This document shows, in pieces, positions 1 through 7,499 of a stretch of 35,408 nucleotides of DNA. The DNA is from Coriobacteriia bacterium. Lineage in GTDB: Bacteria > Actinomycetota > Coriobacteriia > Anaerosomatales > JAAXUF01. Positions within the stretch are counted from its first letter, which is position 1; every line of letters starts with the position of its first letter. The notes beneath the pieces were generated by a model. The model worked only from the letters and a program-made list of their open reading frames with translations. It made no database searches and was not told the origin of the DNA. The stretch is taken from NCBI GenBank assembly GCA_031292615.1, contig JARLGT010000015.1, positions 1-35,408 of the forward strand, read 5' to 3'. The translations under genes were made by a program, and so were the position numbers.

Positions 1-747
1 GCCCAGGAGCTCGACACGTTCGGCTATTACATCTTCACCGTCGACGGCGCCCGCGTGACTGTCGACTTCTACTCCTCCACCATCGGCATGCCGTACGGTT
101 CGCCGGTGGGCAACGAGAGCAAGCTCGTCAACTCGCCCACCAGCGTCCACTTCTACCGTCGTGAGCGCTTCGGCTACAGCCTCAACGGCAAGGAGTTCGT
201 CGTCGCCCAGGGCGCGTCCTACACGTCGGTCCACGACAGCTTCCACGGCACGGTCGCTGCCATCCTGAGCGGCACCAACGGCAGCACGGGCACCGATCGC
301 GCAGCACGTCCGCTGGTCAAGACCGTCGACACCGGCTGGTCGTACCCGGGCAAGAAGGACGACGCGCTGGCCAGCCACGTGCTGACGCTGTGGGGCATGG
401 CCGACAGCCTCTCGCTGTGGGACGAGTCGCTCGGCGCCACGCTGGGCATGCTTCCCAACGCGGACCGCACCGAGCAGGCCGACACCTACACTCTTTCGAT
501 CAGCTACGACGACCTCGCTGCGCACGGTCAGCAACTCAGCAACGGGAAGTTCGGCGTAGCCACCCGCGATGCCAACGGCCACTGGGTCAAGGCGGTGTCG
601 AAGAACTTCGGCGGCACGACGCACTTCGTCCTCGGCCCGTGGAACTCGAGCTACGGCCTGGGCACCTACGGCATCGACCAGAGCACCAAGACCGCATGGG
701 CAGTCGTCAACTACGACGGCGACTTCGCGGTTGCCAAGGGCCTCTAG
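1..747 (+). CDS. C-terminal part of a secreted or surface protein, possibly metallophosphoesterase-associated (5'-truncated)
   Basis: The reading frame is open from base 1, so the start lies outside the window; 248 codons remain. The visible protein is rich in Ser, Thr, Gly, Tyr and Asn, has no cysteine or membrane segment, and reads like the beta-rich distal part of an exported protein. The opening segment (GYYIFTVDGARVTVDFYSS) resembles the strand-rich region that follows the catalytic domain in some secreted calcineurin-like phosphoesterases, but no catalytic metal motif lies inside the window. That assignment is therefore inference only. The gene ends at TAG 745-747 and is followed by a strong hairpin at 808-844, so it appears to close its transcription unit. 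Confidence 0.55.
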   Translation, partial: AQELDTFGYYIFTVDGARVTVDFYSSTIGMPYGSPVGNESKLVNSPTSVHFYRRERFGYSLNGKEFVVAQGASYTSVHDSFHGTVAAILSGTNGSTGTDRAARPLVKTVDTGWSYPGKKDDALASHVLTLWGMADSLSLWDESLGATLGMLPNADRTEQADTYTLSISYDDLAAHGQQLSNGKFGVATRDANGHWVKAVSKNFGGTTHFVLGPWNSSYGLGTYGIDQSTKTAWAVVNYDGDFAVAKGL

Positions 748-807
748 CGGCTGCGCAACCCACCACACGGGCCGCCGCCACAATCGCGGACGTGCTCGAT
801 TCGCACG

Positions 808-844
808 GCGAAGGGGCTCCGGACGTCGGCCGGGGCCCCTTCGC
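808..844 (+). terminator. Strong GC-rich hairpin after the first gene
   Basis: A 15-bp stem (arms 808-822 and 830-844, one G-T wobble) closes a 7-base loop. No run of T follows, so it is either a weak intrinsic terminator or a 3'-end stabilising hairpin. It lies 60 bases after the stop at 747 and about 100 bases before sixA, which suits termination of the upstream gene. Confidence 0.6.
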
Positions 845-941
845 GTGGGTGCCAAGACGGACAGACCGGTGGCTGCAGAGAGAGGGCCCCCCCGTGAGGC
901 GCCGTAGGGACACCCCATGCCGAGACGAGAAGGGTCAAGCG

Positions 942-1490
942 ATGATCAAGCGCGTGTACTTCATGCGCCACGGCGACGCCGGCGACAAGCGTGCATGGGA
1001 GGGCCCGGATACCGAGCGACCGCTCTCCGAGCTGGGAGTCGCACGAACCGAGGCTGCCGCCCGGCATTTCGTGCAGACTGGATTCCGCCCCAGCAAGATC
1101 CTTACGAGCCCGCTCACCCGCGCTCTCCAGACGGCCGAGATCGTCGCCGCCGCACTCGAGGCGTCGAAGCTCGTCCAGATCGACGACGTCCTGGCGCCCG
1201 GCTTCGATATCACCGGGTTTCGCCGCATCCTGAAATCCAACGCCGATCAGGACCGGCTGCTTCTCGTCGGACACGACCCCGGGCTTTCGAACGTCATCGA
1301 GGCCACCATGGGCGGTGGCTCAATCGTCCTGAAGAAGGGCGGAATCGCGCGTCTGGACATCGACGACCCCGGCGTCCCTACCGGGCATCTGGTGTGGCTG
1401 GCGTCGCCTTCGTCTTTCGCAAGCCAAGGCTCGATGCAAGAGAGCGCCTCCGACCCGGCGGCGGCGACCGCAGCGGATTCGGAGGCGTAG
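942..1490 (+). CDS. sixA: Phosphohistidine phosphatase SixA (histidine phosphatase superfamily)
   Basis: This 182-residue protein belongs to the histidine phosphatase superfamily. The catalytic RHG triplet is at residues 9-11 (His10 is the phospho-acceptor), and the second conserved histidine is in VGHDP (His111). The arginine-rich SPLTRALQTAE segment is typical of SixA, which removes phosphate from histidine phosphotransfer domains or other phosphohistidines. The length fits the SixA group, with a 30-residue Ala/Ser-rich tail added. The ATG at 942 was chosen because an AGAAGG-type ribosome site lies just upstream and the family motif begins at residue 5. A much longer open frame exists upstream, but it overlaps the previous gene and hairpin and has shadow-like composition. 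It converges on pstB with a gap of about 30 bases. Confidence 0.85.
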   Translation: MIKRVYFMRHGDAGDKRAWEGPDTERPLSELGVARTEAAARHFVQTGFRPSKILTSPLTRALQTAEIVAAALEASKLVQIDDVLAPGFDITGFRRILKSNADQDRLLLVGHDPGLSNVIEATMGGGSIVLKKGGIARLDIDDPGVPTGHLVWLASPSSFASQGSMQESASDPAAATAADSEA

Positions 1491-1521
1491 GTAGCGCAGT
1501 GACTCTGCCGCTCGCGCGGGC

Positions 1522-2376
1522 CTAGCCAAACGCACCGTTCACGTACTCGGCGCACTCCGGGCTGACCGGCGCCTCGAACACCTGAAGCGCGTCGCCGAAC
1601 TCGAGCAGGCGTCCCATCAGGAAGAAACCCACCTTGTCCGAGATACGCTTCGCCTGCGCCAAGTTGTGCGTGACGATGACGATCGTGTAGTCGGTCGACA
1701 GCTCGAGCAGCAGTTCTTCGATGCTCGCGGTCGAGATCGGGTCGAGCGAGGCGCATGGCTCGTCCAGCATGATCACGGCCGGCTTGACCGCGAGTGCCCG
1801 AGCGATACACAGCCTCTGCTGCTGACCGCCAGAGAGCGCCAGCGCCGAGTCCTTAAGGATGTCCTTCACTTCGTCCCACAGGCTGGCGTGCTTCAGAGCC
1901 TGCTCGACGATGGCATCCAGTTTGGCGCGGTCGGTCCGACCCTGGTGCTCCCGAACCGCAAGCGCGATGTTGTCGTAGATCGACATCGGGAAGGGGTTGG
2001 GCGACTGGAAGACCATGCCCACGGACCGGCGCAGAGCCGTGATGTTCACGTTCTTGCTGCGAATGTCCTGGCCGGCCAGCTTGATGCTTCCCGTCATCCT
2101 GAACGACGGTATCTCGTCGTTCATGCGGTTGAGGCAGCGAAGCGCCGTCGACTTCCCGCAGCCAGATGGGCCGATGAAAGCGGTCACACGCCGCTCGGGT
2201 ATATCGAGCGACACATCGTGCAGGACCTTCTTGTTCCCGTAGGTCGCGTCGAGACCAGCAATCTCGAACACGGCTGGAACGTCGGTGGAGCGGACGCGCG
2301 GTGCGGTGGAATTGAGCATCCCCTCCAATGCCGACAGGGTCGTATTTGGGTTCACTGTCATCGGGCTGTCGGTCAT
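1522..2376 (-). CDS. pstB: Phosphate ABC transporter ATP-binding protein PstB
   Basis: This is the ATPase of the high-affinity phosphate importer. The 284-residue protein has the Walker A motif GPSGCGKST (69-77), the Q-loop in VFQSPNPFPMSIYDN, the signature LSGGQQQ (181-187), Walker B VIMLDEP (201-207) and the switch histidine in VTHN (His237). The spacing and the wording around NPFPMSIYDN are characteristic of PstB. About 32 residues precede the usual PstB start, so Met6 or Met20 could be used instead, but an AAAGGA site stands before the first ATG. It is the last gene of the operon and starts 48 bases after pstA ends. No phoU follows, which is unusual because phoU often closes pst operons. 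Confidence 0.95.
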   Translation of the reverse strand: MTDSPMTVNPNTTLSALEGMLNSTAPRVRSTDVPAVFEIAGLDATYGNKKVLHDVSLDIPERRVTAFIGPSGCGKSTALRCLNRMNDEIPSFRMTGSIKLAGQDIRSKNVNITALRRSVGMVFQSPNPFPMSIYDNIALAVREHQGRTDRAKLDAIVEQALKHASLWDEVKDILKDSALALSGGQQQRLCIARALAVKPAVIMLDEPCASLDPISTASIEELLLELSTDYTIVIVTHNLAQAKRISDKVGFFLMGRLLEFGDALQVFEAPVSPECAEYVNGAFG

Positions 2377-2424
2377 CGGTCCGGTCCTTTCGAAGACGTC
2401 CGAGGAGTGCTCGTCACTTGGGGA

Positions 2425-3369
2425 CTACCGGCGCGCCATCTTGTTGCGCCGGAAGATCAGGGCTGCTGCGAGGTTGAATATCAGCACGATGCAGATCAGA
2501 ACGAAGGCGGCGCCGAACGCGGCGACGGGAGAGTTGCCGTCACCGGCCGCCGAGTTGAAGTACGCGTAGGTCGTGAGTGTCGAGCCAGCGCCCTTGAGCA
2601 CGGGCAGCCAGTTCCCGATCTGCCACCACTTGTCGACGGCCATAGTCATCGATCCGCCGAGGGTCAGCCAGACGATGGCCGTGTCGCCTGCGGCCAGGCC
2701 CATTCCAAGCACCACCGCTGTGGCGATGCCCGAGCGCGCGGCGGGGAGCACGACCTTGCTGATCGTGCGCCACTTGGTCATGCCCAGCGCGTAGGCGCCT
2801 TGGCGCAGGTTCGCGGGCACGTTGCGGATCGACTCCTCGGTCACCTTGATCACGAAGGGAAGGATGTGGATTCCCATGACGATCGAGGCCACGATGAAGG
2901 AGCGGCCAAAAGCCATCTTCCCGCCGGCGGTACCACTCGCCGACAAGAACTTGAAGAAGCTCATGGTGAACACGGCCAAGCCGAACATGCCGAAGACGAC
3001 GCTGGGAACGCTCGCGAGCGTCTCAAGCCCGATTCGCACGATCCGGGTGATCCACCAGCGCTCGTCCATGTACTCGGAGAGGTAGATCGCGGCACCTATT
3101 GCGAGCGGGAGAGCAATCAAAATGCTGAACAGCACCAGGATGGTGGTGCCAACCATGGGTGTTCGAATTCCTCCAGCGTGGTTCTCCAACAAGCTTGCAT
3201 CCGGGTCCGTGGTGAGGAAGGCCCAGTTGATCGCGTGCCAGCCCTGCCAGAAGAGATAGCCGATGATCCAGAGGCAGACGACCGCGACGATTGCCGACGC
3301 GATCCAGCACAGAGCCGTGCCGACGCGCGATCCGAAGGTGTGGCGTCCGCCGTCGTTGATTGCTTCCAT
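2425..3369 (-). CDS. pstA: Phosphate ABC transporter permease PstA
   Basis: A 314-residue inner-membrane subunit of the phosphate importer, with about six predicted hydrophobic spans. The first spans roughly residues 18-40 and is followed by a soluble loop. The coupling (EAA) loop reads ALGMTKWRTISKVVLPAA and is followed by the conserved GDTAIV segment. The binding-protein-dependent transport domain occupies about residues 80-300. The ATG at 3369 is preceded by a very strong purine-rich AGGAGGGGGAG site. It begins 12 bases after the pstC stop, so the two permease genes are surely co-transcribed and probably translated from one message. Confidence 0.94.
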   Translation of the reverse strand: MEAINDGGRHTFGSRVGTALCWIASAIVAVVCLWIIGYLFWQGWHAINWAFLTTDPDASLLENHAGGIRTPMVGTTILVLFSILIALPLAIGAAIYLSEYMDERWWITRIVRIGLETLASVPSVVFGMFGLAVFTMSFFKFLSASGTAGGKMAFGRSFIVASIVMGIHILPFVIKVTEESIRNVPANLRQGAYALGMTKWRTISKVVLPAARSGIATAVVLGMGLAAGDTAIVWLTLGGSMTMAVDKWWQIGNWLPVLKGAGSTLTTYAYFNSAAGDGNSPVAAFGAAFVLICIVLIFNLAAALIFRRNKMARR

Positions 3370-3381
3370 GCTCTCCCCCTC

Positions 3382-4422
3382 CTAGATTGCTCGGTCGCTG
3401 GAGATGCCCATGCGACGATTGAATTGAGTGAACGACCAGCGCGCGACAAGACTCAGCGAGATGCTGAACAGCAGCAGAAGCGACGCGAGTCCGAACAGAG
3501 CGGCTGCCATGGCCGGGACGTCCATGGCCTCGCCGCCGTTCTCAACGATCGCCGAGGCCATCGTACGTATCGGCTCAAGAAGCATGTACAGCGGTCCGTG
3601 CGCGAGTGTGGGCACGAACGCGATGGCCCCACCAATCATGGAGATGGCGATTGCCTCGCCGATTCCGCGAGCTGCCGCCAGCACCAGGCCCGCGACCAGT
3701 CCGGGCGCTGCGGCCGGCAGTTGGATCCGCGTAATCGTGCGCCAACGGGTCATGCCAAGCGCAAGTCCGCCGTCGATGTAGGACCGCGGAATAGCACGCA
3801 GCGAGTCCGTGGCTACCGTCACGAAGAACGGCAAGATCATGAATCCGAGCACGACGATCGCCGCGAGGAGGCACGACCCATTGACCGGGATCTCCGTCAC
3901 GACGTCCCCCGAGTTCGCGGGGACGAGATTGTTGGCGATGAAGGGCACAACCACCATCAAGCCAACGAGGCCAAAGACGACGGATGGGATGCCGGCGAGC
4001 AGTTGGATGACCGTCTCGAATGGGCTCTTGAGCCACGACGGTGCGAGTTCGGAGAGGAACACGGCGCAGCCAAGTCCCAGCACAAGCGAAAGGACGAGCG
4101 CCCCAAGTGTCGAGAAGATAGAGCCGGCGATGAGTTCCAATACGCCAAAGAACGCCTTCCCGCTCCAAGAGTCCTCAAGCTGCTGATCCCAGCCCTTCGA
4201 CGTGATGAAGCGAAATCCCTCGGAGTGAAACACCGGCCAGGCCTTCTGCAGGACGAAGAAGATGAGCAGCGTGACCACGAGGCCTGAAAAGATCGCGGCG
4301 GCGCCCAGCACGTAGGGCATGTACGTGTCGCTCGCTGTACGGCTGACGGACTCCGTGAGGTTGATCTTGGAGGGGATGCCGGGCTCCAAGACGAGGGCTC
4401 CGCCATCGGTGTTTGTTGCCAT
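3382..4422 (-). CDS. pstC: Phosphate ABC transporter permease PstC
   Basis: The partner permease of PstA, 346 residues from the ATG at 4422. A TTG one codon upstream could also initiate, but ATG is preferred. The first transmembrane helix (about 36-58) is followed by a periplasmic loop containing the FHSEGFRFITSKGWDQ stretch typical of PstC. The transport domain then carries the EAA loop ALGMTRWRTITRIQLPAAAPG and the RGIGEAIA segment. It lies 136 bases after pstS, and a hairpin in that gap probably sets the lower expression of the membrane subunits relative to the binding protein. Confidence 0.94.
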   Translation of the reverse strand: MATNTDGGALVLEPGIPSKINLTESVSRTASDTYMPYVLGAAAIFSGLVVTLLIFFVLQKAWPVFHSEGFRFITSKGWDQQLEDSWSGKAFFGVLELIAGSIFSTLGALVLSLVLGLGCAVFLSELAPSWLKSPFETVIQLLAGIPSVVFGLVGLMVVVPFIANNLVPANSGDVVTEIPVNGSCLLAAIVVLGFMILPFFVTVATDSLRAIPRSYIDGGLALGMTRWRTITRIQLPAAAPGLVAGLVLAAARGIGEAIAISMIGGAIAFVPTLAHGPLYMLLEPIRTMASAIVENGGEAMDVPAMAAALFGLASLLLLFSISLSLVARWSFTQFNRRMGISSDRAI

Positions 4423-4481
4423 CAAACGCTGCCTTCGAGGTCAGCCCGGAACGTCAAACCGGGCGGTGGGAGTTCACGTAT

Positions 4482-4528
4482 CGCGGGAGTGCCGCCATCG
4501 CTGTGAAGGCGACGACGGCACTCCCGCG
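4482..4528 (-). terminator. Hairpin between pstS and pstC (partial terminator or mRNA processing site)
   Basis: An inverted repeat with arms 4482-4500 and 4510-4528 pairs perfectly over its outer 12 bp and with wobbles near the loop. It lacks a T-run and the operon clearly continues. The likely role is attenuation or 3'-end protection of the pstS message, a common arrangement behind abundant solute-binding protein genes. Confidence 0.6.
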
Positions 4529-4558
4529 TGCGATTGATGCGAGAGCTCGGTAACTGAC

Positions 4559-5485
4559 CTAGTGGAGCGGCAGGTAGTGCTGGCCGCTGCAGTAGGCCTG
4601 ACCGGCGCCCAGGCACCAGTTGATGAAGGTCGCGGCGTTGCCTGCAGGCGCGCCAACCGTTACGTAGTAGAGCGGGCGAACGTAGAGGTACGTGCCGTTG
4701 AGCGCCGTCTTCGTCGACGGAACGATCCACTTGCCGGCCAGCGAGGCGGGCGTCGCGTGCTCGACGTAGTCTGAGTCGTAGTAGTTGGCCGGCGCCGGCA
4801 TGTTCAGCGCGTGGACCGAGGAGTTCACGTAGGCATCGGACAGGTAGCCGATGGCATACATGTCGCCGGCGACCGACGAGCGAACGCTGCCGTTGCTGGC
4901 ATACGTGCGGGTACGGGCCGACTGCTTGTACTGCGTCGATCCAATCTCACCGATCGAGGTTCCGGAGGTGAGGAACATCTGCTTGAAGTACGTGTAGGTG
5001 CCCGACGAGCCGGTGCGGCCGACGAGGTCGATTGCGTGCTTGGGCAGGTGACCGTTGATCTGGCTCCACTTGGTGATCTGGCCACGGAAGATCCTCTGGA
5101 CCTGCGTCGCGGACAGACGGTAGATGTACTTGGGGTACTTCTTCAGCAGCTTCGGGTTGATGACGATGACGAGCGCGTCACGAGCCACGGGAGTGAAGAC
5201 AACGGAACTACCGTCCGACGCCTGCTTCATGCGCGAGGACATGCCGATATCAACAGCGCCGCCCTTGACATCGCTGATGCCCTTGCCCGAGCCACCGCCG
5301 ACGACGGTGATGCCCCAGCCGTTGGAGGCCTTGAAGACCGACGCCCACTTCGAGGCGAGCGGGAAGAGCGTGGTGGAACCAGAGATGTGCAGCGTCGTAG
5401 TGGCCAATGCCGGGGTCGCAAACGATGCAACCATGGCAACCGTGGCGACCATCGCGGCGATGCGGATACGTGTTGAACGCATCAT
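4559..5485 (-). CDS. pstS: Phosphate ABC transporter substrate-binding protein PstS
   Basis: A secreted phosphate-binding protein of 308 residues. A Sec signal peptide covers about residues 1-29 and ends at ALA before TTTLHISGS. There is no lipobox cysteine, so it is not an obvious lipoprotein. Phosphate-contact loops are visible as SGSTTLFPL (35-43), GGGSGKG (63-69) and GRTGSSGT (156-163). The length is close to the PstS average, and the C-terminus contains two cysteines that could pair (WCLGAGQAYC). An AAGGAGG site lies 9 bases before the ATG at 5485. It starts 36 bases after the Ig-like gene and belongs to the same transcript. A PstS without a lipid anchor in a presumed monoderm would need another means of surface retention. 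Confidence 0.93.
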   Translation of the reverse strand: MMRSTRIRIAAMVATVAMVASFATPALATTTLHISGSTTLFPLASKWASVFKASNGWGITVVGGGSGKGISDVKGGAVDIGMSSRMKQASDGSSVVFTPVARDALVIVINPKLLKKYPKYIYRLSATQVQRIFRGQITKWSQINGHLPKHAIDLVGRTGSSGTYTYFKQMFLTSGTSIGEIGSTQYKQSARTRTYASNGSVRSSVAGDMYAIGYLSDAYVNSSVHALNMPAPANYYDSDYVEHATPASLAGKWIVPSTKTALNGTYLYVRPLYYVTVGAPAGNAATFINWCLGAGQAYCSGQHYLPLH

Positions 5486-5521
5486 GGATGTGTGCCTCCT
5501 TCTCAGTTCTTCAGTGAAGAG

Positions 5522-6325
5522 CTAGTGGGATACCTTGAGTGTCTTGACAGCGGTCTTGGAGGCGACGCCATAGGCGTTGCCGCCGAACTTCGCATACACC
5601 TTGTAGGTGCCTTTCTTGGTGCCGAGCTTGAGCTTGGCACTCACGGCGCCGGTCTCGTCGGTCGTGAGCGTGTACGTGCGGTTCTTGGCGCCGGACTTCT
5701 TGACGGTGACCACGATGTTGCCGATGCCGCAGTCCGGGGACACCTGGAAGTTGAAGTTGGTGCCCAGGTGCTTGACCGATCCGCTGGTCGAGATTCCGAC
5801 CGTTGTCGACATGTTCTTCTCGACGGTGACCGTCTCGGTCTCGCTGAAGCTCGGGGCCAGTGTGGAGTTGGCCGTGCCCGAGGAGTCGAGCGCCTTGTAC
5901 TCGCAGCGGATCTGGTACGGAGACTGAGGGAACGCAACCGTGCCGAGGCCGTCGTTCAGAATCACGCCATCATCGACGCCGATGTTGTAGGTGAAGGGCT
6001 GAACGGTGTTGGTGTCCTCGAGCTGGATGTCCTCGAAGTCCTTGAAGTCGGTCCATCCAAAGGGAACGCCCTGTGACGTGAGGGTCGACATGTAGACCTG
6101 GAAGTGGAACTTCTCACCGGGGCGCTCGATGCTGTTCATCGTGGCCGGCTGGAGCTCGACCTCATCGCCGTAAGCGCCCGAGAAGCCGTTACCCATCTCG
6201 GTGCCGACCTGCAACGCCACCGGCGTATACGGCGCAGGTGTCGCAGCGTGTGCTACCGCAGCTGTCGAAGCCAGCAAGAGCACAACTCCAGCGACAAGTA
6301 CGGCAACTTTGGAGTTCACGCGCAT
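5522..6325 (-). CDS. Secreted Ig-like domain protein heading the pst operon, function unknown
   Basis: A 267-residue exported protein of unknown function. A clear Sec signal peptide (1-27, ending AHA) has no lipobox. The middle part is Thr/Ser/Asp-rich. The last 100 residues look like an Ig-type beta-sandwich: alternating hydrophobic strands, TYTLTTDETGAVSAKLKLG, and a closing YKVYAKFGGNAYG segment, as in bacterial Ig-like domains. Two cysteines (in IRCEYK and SPDCGIG) could form a disulfide. An AGGAGG site sits 4-5 bases before the ATG at 6325. pstS starts only 36 bases downstream, so the gene is co-transcribed with the phosphate importer and appears to be its first gene. A role as phosphate-stress surface protein or PstS partner is inference. 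Confidence 0.8.
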   Translation of the reverse strand: MRVNSKVAVLVAGVVLLLASTAAVAHAATPAPYTPVALQVGTEMGNGFSGAYGDEVELQPATMNSIERPGEKFHFQVYMSTLTSQGVPFGWTDFKDFEDIQLEDTNTVQPFTYNIGVDDGVILNDGLGTVAFPQSPYQIRCEYKALDSSGTANSTLAPSFSETETVTVEKNMSTTVGISTSGSVKHLGTNFNFQVSPDCGIGNIVVTVKKSGAKNRTYTLTTDETGAVSAKLKLGTKKGTYKVYAKFGGNAYGVASKTAVKTLKVSH

Positions 6326-6488
6326 GGTGCCTCCTTACATCTCTCTTCGTGTCGGTTGCGGACCGAGGTCCTGATTACGACCGACGGGCGGCGTGTGCAC
6401 GCGCCGTTCCATCGGTCGCCACGATGCTAGAGACCCGGTGGGGATGATTGGTTGCACGCAAGGGAAAAGCGGGTAAACTTCCGCCGCA

Positions 6489-6537
6489 ATTATTGGATAG
6501 CGAATGTGACAACTTGCATCAGCAATGTGAAATGCGA
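6489..6537 (-). promoter_or_regulatory. Candidate activator site and -10 element for the Ig-like/pst operon
   Basis: Read on the minus strand, the word TCACATT occurs at 6530-6524 and again at 6509-6503, exactly 21 bases apart (two helical turns). A variant, TCGCATT, abuts the first at 6537-6531. An AATAAT -10-like hexamer follows at 6494-6489, with no good -35, as in activator-dependent promoters. A PhoB/PhoP-type regulator is the natural candidate given the genes downstream, but the words do not match a specific known box closely. The leader would be about 155 bases. Confidence 0.35.
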
Positions 6538-6597
6538 CAGGCCATGCGACGGGCGAAGCACGTTAAAGGGATCGCCGGTACCGCCCTCGGGCAACGC

Positions 6598-6628
6598 GAT
6601 GGCGGGGCGTCGAATCCGCCCCGCCATC
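6598..6628 (-). terminator. Terminator-like hairpin after the lipoprotein gene
   Basis: A perfect 12-bp GC-rich stem (6598-6609 with 6617-6628) closes a 7-base loop. It lies 23 bases beyond the stop codon of the lipoprotein gene at 6652. There is no T-run on the minus strand, so termination may be partial or need Rho. Confidence 0.65.
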
Positions 6629-6651
6629 GTCGTAGCTCGTTGGACTCGCGG

Positions 6652-7491
6652 CTATTTGTGCGTGAGTGGCACGAACGACTGGTTCTTGCGGTCGAGCGCA
6701 ACACCGATAGCGTATCCGTCGCCGAGGGAGTAGATCATGCCTCCGGGGAGGTAGACCATGGTGCCTGCGGGGTACTTCGCTTTGGAAGCCGAGTATCCGA
6801 CATCGATGATCGGGAAGCCGGCCGTTGCATCGATGCTCGTGTCCTTCTTCAGGCCCTCAAGCGACTTGTTGCTCGGCACGGGTCGGACGAAGCTGAAGGA
6901 GTAGCCCATCGCCGAGCCGCCACCCCACGTGCGCGCCAGGGTCTTGTCACGTTTGAGCGACGACCAATCCCAGGCGGTGCCATAGGTGTTCAGCGTCGTC
7001 GGCATCCAGTCAACCCACTCGGTGCCCTTGCCCGTCGGCTTCCTAGCCAGCCAGACGATCTCGGGGTTTGGCGTGATGGTGCCAAATTGGCTTACCGCCG
7101 CCAGCGCCGTGGCCTCGACGGACTTGATGAAGCGCGTCTTCGCGATGCTCCGATAGAAGTACTGCGGCGCTCCGCTGATCGGGTCGGCCAGCGTCAGACG
7201 ATCCGGTGTCACACTTTCGATGACGCTGACGTGGTGGGAGCCGGAGCTCTCGATATCGAGTTTATCGCCGTCCACGATGCGGTAGGTGACGGCGTTACCG
7301 CCGCCCGGTTGAGCGCGAGGAACCACTAGCACGGAGTCGGTGATGAACTTGTACTCATCGCCGCTTTGGCTGTCGAACCACGTGCCGAGCAGCTTCCCCT
7401 GTGGCGAAGACTGCGCCTGCGGCCGCAGGCACCCGGCGAGAACAAGAACGGCTATCACGGCCAACAGGCCAAGCGCTCTACGCAGATTCAT
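6652..7491 (-). CDS. Predicted lipoprotein of unknown function
   Basis: A 279-residue exported lipoprotein. The signal sequence ends in the lipobox LAGC with Cys21 as the lipidation site. The segment after the anchor (GTWFDSQSGDEYKFITDSVLVVP and the following strands) is organised like a small lipocalin-like beta domain, which often begins with a Gly-x-Trp turn. The second half (about 120-279) is an unrecognised domain rich in aromatic and Gly residues. It starts 8 bases after the stop of the collagen-like gene, so the two are one operon and the products probably meet on the outer face of the membrane. No catalytic motif is evident. Confidence 0.75.
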   Translation of the reverse strand: MNLRRALGLLAVIAVLVLAGCLRPQAQSSPQGKLLGTWFDSQSGDEYKFITDSVLVVPRAQPGGGNAVTYRIVDGDKLDIESSGSHHVSVIESVTPDRLTLADPISGAPQYFYRSIAKTRFIKSVEATALAAVSQFGTITPNPEIVWLARKPTGKGTEWVDWMPTTLNTYGTAWDWSSLKRDKTLARTWGGGSAMGYSFSFVRPVPSNKSLEGLKKDTSIDATAGFPIIDVGYSASKAKYPAGTMVYLPGGMIYSLGDGYAIGVALDRKNQSFVPLTHK

Positions 7492-7499
7492 CGGCTGGC

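Larger units (their letters stand above)
6326..6651. other. Gene-free interval upstream of the Ig-like/pst operon
   Basis: This 326-base gap lies between two minus-strand units. The left part is the long leader and promoter zone for the Ig-like/pst operon, with an AT-richer stretch around 6460-6535 and repeated AATGTGA-type words. The right part holds a terminator-like hairpin (6598-6628) for the lipoprotein gene. An open frame running rightward through it into the lipoprotein gene is a shadow. Confidence 0.6.

Noticed and set aside
1666-4287. Plus-strand open frame of 873 codons across the pst genes
   Set aside because: It lies antisense to pstB, pstA and pstC, is dominated by Arg, His, Asp and Glu as expected from GC-rich complementary frames, and has no domain or ribosome site.
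6448-7329. Plus-strand open frame of 293 codons through the lipoprotein gene
   Set aside because: It crosses a terminator-like hairpin and is antisense to a gene with a clear lipobox. No family is recognisable.
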